DNA of 64,000 nt from Amphibiibacter pelophylacis. Its GTDB lineage: Bacteria; Pseudomonadota; Gammaproteobacteria; Burkholderiales; Burkholderiaceae_C. Positions 17,292 through 24,673 of the stretch are shown here, in pieces; positions within the stretch are counted from its first letter, which is position 1, and each line of letters opens with the position of its first letter. The position numbers and the translations under genes were made by a program. The stretch covers positions 1 to 64,000 of the forward strand of contig NZ_JAWDIE010000004.1 in NCBI RefSeq assembly GCF_037688875.1, in the 5' to 3' direction. The notes beneath the pieces were generated by a model, which was given only the letters and a program-made list of their open reading frames with translations, did not search any database and had not been told where the DNA came from.

Positions 17292-17960
17292 ATGAAAGCC
17301 CAGGCCCTGCCCATGAACCGCATGATGAAATCGGCCGCTGCGCTGGTCGCCGTGAGCGCCATCGCCTTCGGACTGGCCACACCGCTGACCAGCCGGGCCC
17401 AGACACCGGCCGCCACCGGCGCGCCGCTGGTACCGCCCGCCCCCGGCCTGGACGGCCGCGATGGTCCGGACGGACGCGATGGCCGGGACGGCCCCAAAGG
17501 CGCACGCGGGCACCACGGCCACCACGGCGGGGGTGGGCTGATGGCACTGATGAACCCCAAAGCCAGCGCCCGCCTGATGGACACGCTCAAACTCGACGCC
17601 GCGCAGCGCAGCCAGATCCAGGCCATCCAGACCCGGATGCGCACACAGATGGAGGCCCAGCGCGCCCAGCGCAAAGCCGCCAACGGCCCCGCGGACATGC
17701 AGCGCCAGCTCATGACCGCGCTGACCCAGCCCACCGTGGACACCGCCGCCATCCAGCGACTGCAGCAGGAGCGCATGGGCCGCATGCAGCAGATGAGCCA
17801 GCAGCACACACAGGCCCTGATCGACATGGCGCAGGTGCTGACCCCGGCGCAGCGCAGCCAGCTGGCCGGGCTGATGCAGGCGCGCTGGGACCGCAAGGCC
17901 CAGACCATGAAAGAGCGTCACGCCACTGAGCGCGGCGCCCAGACGCCCGCCAGCCGATGA
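17292..17960 (+). CDS. CpxP/Spy-like periplasmic protein with collagen-like repeat
   Basis: A 222-residue protein with a signal peptide (cleavage probably after SRAQ, about 37). A short collagen-like run of Gly-x-y triplets follows (GRDGPDGRDGRDGPKG, about 54-70), then a His/Gly patch HHGHHGGGG. The rest is a long, Met/Gln-rich helical domain with two LTXXQ-like elements (LDAAQRSQ near 98 and LTPAQRSQ near 183), as in CpxP and Spy, which sense or buffer misfolded periplasmic proteins. AAGGAG precedes the ATG at 17292. It is first in an operon with a regulator and kinase, so it likely acts as the accessory inhibitor of that kinase. The collagen-like segment and His patch are not typical of the family. 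Confidence 0.83.
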   Translation: MKAQALPMNRMMKSAAALVAVSAIAFGLATPLTSRAQTPAATGAPLVPPAPGLDGRDGPDGRDGRDGPKGARGHHGHHGGGGLMALMNPKASARLMDTLKLDAAQRSQIQAIQTRMRTQMEAQRAQRKAANGPADMQRQLMTALTQPTVDTAAIQRLQQERMGRMQQMSQQHTQALIDMAQVLTPAQRSQLAGLMQARWDRKAQTMKERHATERGAQTPASR

Positions 17961-18010
17961 TGACCGCCACCGCCCAGCTGTCCGAAAAGGCCTGCGGTAT
18001 AGTCGCGCCC

Positions 18011-18745
18011 ATGACGAAACCGCTGGTTCTTCTCATCGATGACGACACCCGCCTGACGCGCATGGTGGGCGACTATCTGCGCCAGAACGGCATGGAGGTG
18101 GAAGCCGCCCACTCGCTGGCCGAAGGCCGTGCGCGCCTGTCGGCAGCCTCGCCCGCGCTGGATCTGCTGGTGCTGGACCAGATGCTGCCCGACGGCAGCG
18201 GCCTGGATCTGGCCCGCGAGCTGGAAGCCAGCGCGAACGCCAGCGCCGGACAGGGCCTGCCGGTGCTGATGCTCAGCGCGAAGGGCGATCCCATGGACCG
18301 CGTGCTGGGCCTGGAGGTCGGTGCCGACGACTATCTGGCCAAGCCCTTCGAGCCGCGCGAACTGCTGGCCCGCATCCGCGCCCTGCTGCGCCGCAGCCAC
18401 AGCGCCGCACCCGGCAGTGCGCCGCCCAGCGGCGCGGACGTGCTCGATTTCGGCCGCCTGCAGATCGACCTGGCCGCGCGCCAGGCGCTGCTCGATGGCC
18501 AGGCCTGCCGCCTGACCGCCTACCAGTTCGATCTGCTGGCGCTGCTGGCCGGATCGCCCGGGCGCGTGCTGTCGCGCGACCACATCATGGACAGTCTCAA
18601 GGGCGAGACCTTTGACGCCTTCGACCGCAGCATCGATGTGCACATTTCGCGCATCCGTAACGCCATCGAAGACGACGCCAAAAACCCGCGCCGTCTGCTG
18701 ACGGTGCGTGGCAGCGGCTATCTGTTCGCCCGCCGCCAGCCCTGA
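18011..18745 (+). CDS. OmpR-family response regulator (CpxR-like)
   Basis: A 244-residue two-domain regulator. The receiver has the acidic pocket IDDD (10-12), phospho-acceptor Asp56 in LVLDQMLP, and a KPFEPREL segment. The C-terminal winged helix ends with VHISRIRNAIEDD..VRGSGYLFA, typical of OmpR/CpxR-type DNA-binding domains. An earlier ATG at 17957 overlaps the upstream stop and is an alternative start, but 18011 (MTKPLVLL) fits the domain boundary. It lies 11 bp before the kinase gene. The CpxR-type box at 17194 is its predicted target. Confidence 0.9.
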   Translation: MTKPLVLLIDDDTRLTRMVGDYLRQNGMEVEAAHSLAEGRARLSAASPALDLLVLDQMLPDGSGLDLARELEASANASAGQGLPVLMLSAKGDPMDRVLGLEVGADDYLAKPFEPRELLARIRALLRRSHSAAPGSAPPSGADVLDFGRLQIDLAARQALLDGQACRLTAYQFDLLALLAGSPGRVLSRDHIMDSLKGETFDAFDRSIDVHISRIRNAIEDDAKNPRRLLTVRGSGYLFARRQP

Positions 18746-18756
18746 GTCCGGGTCCC

Positions 18757-20151
18757 ATGCGCTCGCTGTACCTGCGCATCTACGCCACGGTCCTGGCCGT
18801 GCTGCTGCTGTTTTCGGTGGTCGGCGGCTGGATCGTGCACGAGCAGATGGAGCGCCGCGCCAGCGAGGTGCGCCAGCGCGTCGAACACCGCTTCCAGCAG
18901 CGCTCCGCGGCCTGGGCCGAACTGATCGAGGAATCCCTGCCCGAAGGCGATACCCCGCGGGCTGAACAGTCGCAGGCCGTGCTGGACTGGTCGCAGCGCC
19001 TGGGCATCCCGCTGGCGCTGGACGACGCCGCCGGCGAGCGCATGGTCACCGCCGGGCACTCGCCCGACCGGCCCATCCGCTGGATGGCGTTTGATCTGCG
19101 CGACAAACGCACACTGTGGCTGGGACTCAAGCCCGGTCGCAAACCCGCGATGGAGGCGGGGGACAGCGCCGGGGCGCCGCACCGTCCGGACGGCGGACCG
19201 CAGGGCAGTCCGCACGGCCCGCCCGGACTGCTGCCGGCGCTGATTCCCGGCGCCGACAGCACGGTCAACCTGCTGGTGATGCTGGTGGCCCTGTTTGTTG
19301 CCGTGGCGCTGGGCGCCTGGCCAGCGGTACGCTCGCTGACGCGGCGCCTTGTGGATCTGAACGCGGGCGTGCAGAACTTCGGCCGGGGCGATCTGTCGGT
19401 GCGCGTGCCGGTGCGCGGCCGCGACGAGGTGGCGGCGCTGGCCAAAAGCTTCAACCAGGCCGCGCAGCAGGTGCAGGACCTGGTCCAGGCGCACCGCTCG
19501 CTGCTGGCCAACGCCAGCCACGAACTGCGCTCGCCGCTGGCACGCATGAAAATGGCGCTGGCCATGCTGCCCGGCGCCAGCAGCACGCAGCAGACGCAGC
19601 TCAGCCACGAGATCAACACCGACATCGCCGAGCTGGACGCGCTGGTCGAAGAGGTTCTGCTGTCCAGCCGCATCGAGGCCGGCGCGGTGCCCGCCAGGCC
19701 CGAGGCCCTGGCGCTGGACGGCCTGTTCGACGAGGTGATGGCGCGTGCGGGCCTGGCCCCCACTGACGTGGAAATCGTTCCGCCGCTGGACGGCACCCAC
19801 CAGGTGCTGGCCGACGAGCGCCTGCTGCTGCGCGCCGTGCGCAATCTGGTCGAAAACGCCTGCCGCTACGGTGGCAGCGAGGTGCGTCTGCGCATCGCCC
19901 AAGCGGACCAGCCCGGTCTGCTGCACATCGACGTTCTGGATCGCGGCCCCGGCATCGCGCCCGAGTTGCGCGAGCGCATTTTCGAAGCCTTTTACCGCCT
20001 GCCCGGCCACGCCGAGCACGCCGGAGGCGTCGGCCTCGGGCTGGCACTGGTGCGCCAGATTGCGCAGCGTCAGAACGCCCGGGTGCAATGTCTGGCCCGC
20101 GACGATGGCCCGGGCAGCTGCTTTCGGCTGATCTGGCCGATGGCGGCCTGA
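18757..20151 (+). CDS. Membrane sensor histidine kinase (CpxA-like)
   Basis: A 464-residue kinase. Two membrane helices (about 8-28 and 168-190) flank a periplasmic domain of about 140 residues that ends in a Gly/Pro/His-rich stretch. A HAMP linker follows (RRLVDLNAGVQNFGRGDLSV), then the dimerisation helix with catalytic His255 in ASHELRSPLARMK and an ATPase domain with N box (NLVENACRYG), DRGPGI and GVGLGLALV. It should phosphorylate the regulator encoded 11 bp upstream. The CpxP-like gene, CpxR-type box and gene order support an envelope stress system of the Cpx type. Confidence 0.9.
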   Translation: MRSLYLRIYATVLAVLLLFSVVGGWIVHEQMERRASEVRQRVEHRFQQRSAAWAELIEESLPEGDTPRAEQSQAVLDWSQRLGIPLALDDAAGERMVTAGHSPDRPIRWMAFDLRDKRTLWLGLKPGRKPAMEAGDSAGAPHRPDGGPQGSPHGPPGLLPALIPGADSTVNLLVMLVALFVAVALGAWPAVRSLTRRLVDLNAGVQNFGRGDLSVRVPVRGRDEVAALAKSFNQAAQQVQDLVQAHRSLLANASHELRSPLARMKMALAMLPGASSTQQTQLSHEINTDIAELDALVEEVLLSSRIEAGAVPARPEALALDGLFDEVMARAGLAPTDVEIVPPLDGTHQVLADERLLLRAVRNLVENACRYGGSEVRLRIAQADQPGLLHIDVLDRGPGIAPELRERIFEAFYRLPGHAEHAGGVGLGLALVRQIAQRQNARVQCLARDDGPGSCFRLIWPMAA

Positions 20152-20210
20152 AAGCCGCAACAGCACTCCCGCGGGTTACCTCGAACCTGCGGTTCAGCAC
20201 CCGCCAGCGC

Positions 20211-20387
20211 TCAATCCGGCTGGGTCTCTGGCCCGTCTGGCGGTGATTCGGTGAGGTCGGGCAGATCTTCTGGTGGGGATGCACGCACGGGCTTCAGCGC
20301 CGTATTGCGCTGGCAGCGCTGCTGGACCAGCTGGCAAAGAGCCCGGTGCGCCTCGTCAGGAATATAACGCGCAATGATGATAGACAT
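20211..20387 (-). CDS. Small hypothetical protein (58 residues)
   Basis: A short reading frame starting MSIIIARYIPDEAHRALC and ending in a Pro/Asp/Glu-rich tail. CAGGA lies about ten bases before the ATG. A 17-bp inverted repeat at 20409-20425 sits just upstream. No family recognised and no membrane segment seen. It is convergent with the sensor kinase and may be a real small gene, but coding evidence is limited to start-site features. Confidence 0.4.
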   Translation of the reverse strand: MSIIIARYIPDEAHRALCQLVQQRCQRNTALKPVRASPPEDLPDLTESPPDGPETQPD

Positions 20388-20408
20388 TGGATAATCCTGA
20401 CCAGAATG

Positions 20409-20425
20409 TGCTAACCGTTTTAGCA
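20409..20425. promoter_or_regulatory. Perfect inverted repeat TGCTAA-N5-TTAGCA
   Basis: A 6-bp perfect palindromic pair with a 5-bp centre, the size of a dimeric repressor site. It is 22-38 bp upstream of the 58-residue gene and within the 225-bp divergent region before the gcr-family gene. No known regulator consensus assigned. Confidence 0.45.
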
Positions 20426-20612
20426 AATGGTCAGCGGACGGGCAAGACCCGACCCCCCTGAATCGGGGGGGCCGCCTGCACGCCAGACCCATACAGGCCG
20501 CTGTTCTGCGGGTCCCGCTGGCCCACATGCGGATCAACCCGAGGCCCCGGGAAAACCCCAGCTGACCTAGAATCCGCCGGTGTTTTGCTGATGGCGATCT
20601 TCGCCCCTGTTC

Positions 20613-22706
20613 ATGACCGACAAAACCTCTGCCGACGCCGCTGCGCTGCTGCCCCATCACCGCCACCGCGAGCTGGCCGTGCTGCAGGACCTGCTGCAGG
20701 ACATGGCCGCGCGCGACACGCTGCGGGGCCGCATCGACGCCTGGCTGGCGCTGACGCGCTGGCTGGCCGGGCCGCCGCTGTGGAGTGAGGTCTATGCCAG
20801 CGGCCATCAGGTGATCGGCCACCCGCTGCAGCGCCTGGCGGTGCTGGCGGATGTGCTGGACAACCATGCTGATCTGGCGGCAGGGGTGCGCGCTTCCCTG
20901 CATGCCACGCTGATGGCCTCGGACGCCACAGCGCTCTTCGGCGAAGGCGGCATGCCCGGCCACCGCGGCTTCTGGGCCGAGCTGGGCGAGCGCATCGGCT
21001 CGCGGCTGCTGCCCGAGCCGCGCGACGATCACAACCTGGCGCGCGTGCTGGATCGGCAGTTCGCGCACCCGCACGAGCTGGAACTGCTGGAGCACATGCC
21101 AGCCGATCTTTTCGCGCGGCTGGCGCAGGCCCTGCTGCCCATGGACGACGCCGCGCTGGCGCAGCAGATGCGCCAGGCGTTTTTCGACGGCTTTCGCCTG
21201 CTGGCCGCCCGCGTGCAGGCCGAGGGTCTGGCCGCGCCGGTGCGGCGGCGCTCGCAGCCCGGGCCGGTGCGGCTGTCGCCCTTTCACGCGCTGGCGCAGG
21301 CCAGCGAAGAGCTTCTGGACGCGCTGGTCGGCGCAGGCGATGCCGCCACCGGGGGCGAGGCCGATCCGCAGCAGGTGGCCGCCCGCTGGCAATCCCGCGC
21401 GCAACGCTGCCGCGACGAGCTGGCCTGGGTGCACGAGCATCTGGACAGCAGCGGGATCAGCGTCGATGTCGTCTTTGGCATGGGCGTGATCGAATGCTGC
21501 CTGCTGCGCATGGAAATCATGGTCGCGCTGCTGCTGGCCCAGCACCCGGCTGAGCGCCTGCAGCAGGCGCAGCGTCTGCTGGCGCTGCTGGTGCGTTACA
21601 ACATGCAGGACCGAAGCATCCGCCACCTGCTGCGCACCAACCTCAACCTGCTGCAACGCAAGGTGGTGGACAGCGCCGGGCAGACGGGCGAACACTACAT
21701 CGCCCAGTCCCCGTCCGAATACCGCCACATCTGGCTGGCGGCAGCGGGCGGCGGGCTGCTGATGGTGTTCACCGCAGCGGGCAAATTCCTGCTGCACGAA
21801 TGGCACCTGGCGCCGTTTTTTGACGCCCTGTTCAACGGGCTGAACTACACCCTGGCTTTTCTGGTGCTGCAGCATCTGGGCCTGCTGCTCGCCACCAAGC
21901 AGCCCGCCATGACGGCAGCGGCGCTGGCCAACGTGCTGCGCAGCCATGACAGCCGCCACCGGCTGGAGCGTGTCGCCGACACCATCACCCGCATCGTGCA
22001 CTCGCAGATTGCTGCGGCACTGGGCAACATCATTGCGGTCGTCGTGGGCGCCATCGTTTTCGCGACGGCGTGGACAGCGCTGGCCGGGCATCCGCTGGTC
22101 GATGAGCAGTTTGCCGTGGACACGCTGCAGAGCTTCAACCCCCTGAGCAGCGGCACGGTCTTCTACGCGGCACTGACCGGTGTCATCCTGTTCGTGGCCA
22201 GCGTGCTGGGCGGCTGGATCGCCAACTGGGCCACCTACCACCGTCTGCCACTGGCCATGGCCGAGCACCCGCTGGGCGAGCGTTTCGGCCGGGCCCGCAT
22301 GGAGCGTCTGGGCCAGTTCGTGGACCGCCACCTGTCGGGCTGGGCGACCTGCGTGGCGCTGGGCCTGATGCTGGGCTTTGCGCCGGTGCTGGGTGCTTTT
22401 CTGGGCCTGCCGGTGGATGTCCGCCACGTCACCATCAGCAGTGGCAAGCTGGCCCTGTCGGCGCTGAGCCTGCAGGGCGACGGCATACCGGTGACGCCGC
22501 TGGTGCTGTGGGGCCTGGCGGGCGTGGCCTGCATGTTTGTGCTGAACCTGACGGTGAGCTTCGGGCTGTCGCTGTACACCGCCATGCGCGCCTTCGATCT
22601 GCCGCGCAGCGACATGCTGGCGCTGGCGCGCGTGCTGGGCCAGCGCCTGCGCCGCCGTCCTCTGGATTTCATCCGCCCCAGCTCCAGCATGTATGATAAT
22701 TTCTGA
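20613..22706 (+). CDS. gcr: Gcr-family membrane protein ('site-specific recombinase', SpecificRecomb family)
   Basis: A 697-residue protein. The first half is helical and soluble. The second half has several membrane helices, including segments around 370-390, 400-420, 465-490 and 510-535, and near the C-terminus. The blocks TGEHYIAQSPSEYRH and LLATKQPAMTAAALANVL are characteristic of the Burkholderiales/Neisseria family annotated as site-specific recombinase Gcr. No tyrosine or serine recombinase catalytic motif is visible, and the membrane topology makes that functional name doubtful. The family recognition is from memory of its conserved blocks. It lies 59 bp before etfB on the same strand. 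Confidence 0.78.
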   Translation: MTDKTSADAAALLPHHRHRELAVLQDLLQDMAARDTLRGRIDAWLALTRWLAGPPLWSEVYASGHQVIGHPLQRLAVLADVLDNHADLAAGVRASLHATLMASDATALFGEGGMPGHRGFWAELGERIGSRLLPEPRDDHNLARVLDRQFAHPHELELLEHMPADLFARLAQALLPMDDAALAQQMRQAFFDGFRLLAARVQAEGLAAPVRRRSQPGPVRLSPFHALAQASEELLDALVGAGDAATGGEADPQQVAARWQSRAQRCRDELAWVHEHLDSSGISVDVVFGMGVIECCLLRMEIMVALLLAQHPAERLQQAQRLLALLVRYNMQDRSIRHLLRTNLNLLQRKVVDSAGQTGEHYIAQSPSEYRHIWLAAAGGGLLMVFTAAGKFLLHEWHLAPFFDALFNGLNYTLAFLVLQHLGLLLATKQPAMTAAALANVLRSHDSRHRLERVADTITRIVHSQIAAALGNIIAVVVGAIVFATAWTALAGHPLVDEQFAVDTLQSFNPLSSGTVFYAALTGVILFVASVLGGWIANWATYHRLPLAMAEHPLGERFGRARMERLGQFVDRHLSGWATCVALGLMLGFAPVLGAFLGLPVDVRHVTISSGKLALSALSLQGDGIPVTPLVLWGLAGVACMFVLNLTVSFGLSLYTAMRAFDLPRSDMLALARVLGQRLRRRPLDFIRPSSSMYDNF

Positions 22707-22765
22707 TCTTTTTTCCTGAACCCCCGGGCCGCACCACTGTGGCCCGAAACCCGGAGCAATCCCCC

Positions 22766-23515
22766 ATGAAGGTACTGGTTCCTGTCAAGCGCGTCGTGGA
22801 TTACAACGTCAAGGTACGCGTCAAGTCGGACAACACCGGCGTGGACATCGCCAACGTCAAGATGAGCATGAACCCCTTCGACGAAATCGCCGTCGAGGAA
22901 GCCATCCGTCTCAAGGAAAAAGGCAGCGTCACCGAGGTGATCGCCGTATCCTGCGGCCCCACCGCCTGCCAGGAAACGCTGCGCACCGCCATGGCCATGG
23001 GCGCCGACCGCGCCATTCTGGTCGAGTGCGCGGACGAACTCCAGCCTCTGGCCGTGGCCAAGCTGCTCAAGGCGCTGTGCGACAAGGAGCAGCCGCAGCT
23101 CGTCATTCTGGGCAAGCAGGCGATCGACGACGACAGCAACCAGACCGGCCAGATGCTGGCCGCGCTGATGGGCCGCCCGCAGGCCACCTTCGCCAGCAAG
23201 GTCGAGCTGTCGGCCGATGGCGCCAGCGTGACGCGCGAGGTCGATGGCGGCCTGGAAACGCTGCACGTGGGTCTGCCCGCCGTGATCAGCACTGATCTGC
23301 GCCTGAACGAGCCGCGCTACGTCACCCTGCCCAACATCATGAAGGCCAAGAAGAAGCCGCTGGACATCCTGAAACCCGCCGACCTGGGCGTGGACGTGGC
23401 GCCGCGCCTGAAAACGCTCAAGGTCTCCGAGCCGCCCCAGCGCAGCGCCGGTATCAAGGTGCCCGATGTCGCCACGCTGGTCGACAAGCTGAAAAACGAC
23501 GCCAAGGTGCTTTAA
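22766..23515 (+). CDS. etfB: Electron transfer flavoprotein beta subunit
   Basis: A 249-residue ETF beta subunit starting MKVLVPVKRVVDYNVKVRVK, with the family's DDDSNQTGQMLAALMG and DLRLNEPRYVTLPNIMKAKKK segments (AMP site and the recognition loop that docks acyl-CoA dehydrogenases). With EtfA it carries electrons from acyl-CoA dehydrogenases to ETF:ubiquinone oxidoreductase. GGAG lies ten bases upstream of the ATG at 22766. It is followed by etfA after 56 bp. Confidence 0.96.
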   Translation: MKVLVPVKRVVDYNVKVRVKSDNTGVDIANVKMSMNPFDEIAVEEAIRLKEKGSVTEVIAVSCGPTACQETLRTAMAMGADRAILVECADELQPLAVAKLLKALCDKEQPQLVILGKQAIDDDSNQTGQMLAALMGRPQATFASKVELSADGASVTREVDGGLETLHVGLPAVISTDLRLNEPRYVTLPNIMKAKKKPLDILKPADLGVDVAPRLKTLKVSEPPQRSAGIKVPDVATLVDKLKNDAKVL

Positions 23516-23571
23516 GCGCCCCGCCCGTCCAGCACGCAGCCCCAGCTTCACAGCCTTCAGGAGAGATTCCC

Positions 23572-24507
23572 ATGACCGTTCTCGTCATCGCCGAACACGA
23601 CACCCGCCACATCAAGCCGTCCACGCTCAACACCGTCACCGCAGCCGCGAAATGCGGCGGTGATGTGCACGTGCTGGTCGCGGGCTCCGGTGCGCAGGCC
23701 GCCGCTCAGGCCGCCAGCCAGATCGCCGGAGTGGCCCAGGTGCTGCACGCCGACAGCCCCGCGCTGGCCGAGCAGCTCGCCGAAAACATCGCCGCGCAGG
23801 TGATCGCACTGGCGGGCAGCTACAGCCACATCCTCTTCCCCGCCACTGCCAACGGCAAGAACGTGGCGCCGCGCGTCGCTGCGCTGCTGGACGTGGCCCA
23901 GCTCAGCGACATCACGGCCGTGGTGTCTGCAGACACCTTCGAGCGCCCGATCTACGCGGGCAACGCCATCGCCACCGTGCAGTCGGCCGACGCCACCCGC
24001 ATCATCACCGTGCGCACCACCGCCTTTGACGCCGCGCCCGCCACGGGGGGCAGCGCCGCCGTGCAGTCCGTCGAGGCCGTGGCCGACAGCGGCCTGTCGC
24101 GCTTTGTCAGCCGCGAAGTCACCAAGAGTGATCGTCCCGAGCTGACGGCCGCCAGGATCATTGTCTCGGGGGGCCGCGCCATGGGCAGCAGTGACAAATT
24201 CAACGAGGTGCTCACCCCCCTGGCCGACCGTCTGGGTGCCGCCCTGGGCGCCAGCCGCGCCGCCGTCGATGCAGGCTACGCGCCCAACGACTGGCAGGTC
24301 GGGCAGACGGGCAAGATCGTCGCGCCGCAGCTCTACATTGCCTGCGGCATCAGCGGCGCCATCCAGCATCTGGCCGGCATGAAGGACAGCAAGGTCATCG
24401 TCGCCATCAACAAGGACGCTGAGGCCCCGATTTTCAGCGTGGCCGATTACGGCCTGGAAGCCGACCTGTTCACCGCCGTGCCCGAGCTGGTCAAGCAGCT
24501 GGGCTGA
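23572..24507 (+). CDS. etfA: Electron transfer flavoprotein alpha subunit
   Basis: A 311-residue ETF alpha subunit. The C-terminal FAD-binding region is clear: SGGRAMGSSDKFNEVL, GQTGKIVAPQLYIACGISGAIQH and AINKDAEAPIFSVADYG. AGGAGAG precedes the ATG. It forms the FAD-carrying heterodimer with EtfB and is last in the etfBA unit, which ends at a strong bidirectional terminator before convergent lpdA. Confidence 0.96.
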   Translation: MTVLVIAEHDTRHIKPSTLNTVTAAAKCGGDVHVLVAGSGAQAAAQAASQIAGVAQVLHADSPALAEQLAENIAAQVIALAGSYSHILFPATANGKNVAPRVAALLDVAQLSDITAVVSADTFERPIYAGNAIATVQSADATRIITVRTTAFDAAPATGGSAAVQSVEAVADSGLSRFVSREVTKSDRPELTAARIIVSGGRAMGSSDKFNEVLTPLADRLGAALGASRAAVDAGYAPNDWQVGQTGKIVAPQLYIACGISGAIQHLAGMKDSKVIVAINKDAEAPIFSVADYGLEADLFTAVPELVKQLG

Positions 24508-24612
24508 GGGCATTGCCGACATGGCTGCCGCGTGGTCGGGCAGCCCATCAGCGATTTCTGACGCTGGCACAGGGGTTCCACCCACAGAGCTTCCACCATC
24601 ACCACGAAACAA

Positions 24613-24644
24613 AAAGCCCCGGACAGTCTCCCGTCCGGGGCTTT
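24613..24644. terminator. Bidirectional terminator between etfA and lpdA
   Basis: A long perfect stem AAAGCCCCGGAC/GTCCGGGGCTTT (24613-24624 with 24633-24644) with an 8-base loop. The left flank is A-rich and the right flank is T-rich, so it can serve both convergent operons. Confidence 0.9.
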
Positions 24645-24673
24645 CATTTTGCGCAGAAGAGCGCTGAAGCCGC

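Noticed and set aside
20452..20470. C6/G6 inverted repeat upstream of the gcr-family gene considered as a terminator.
   Set aside because: No T-run follows on either strand and it does not end any transcript in a sensible position.
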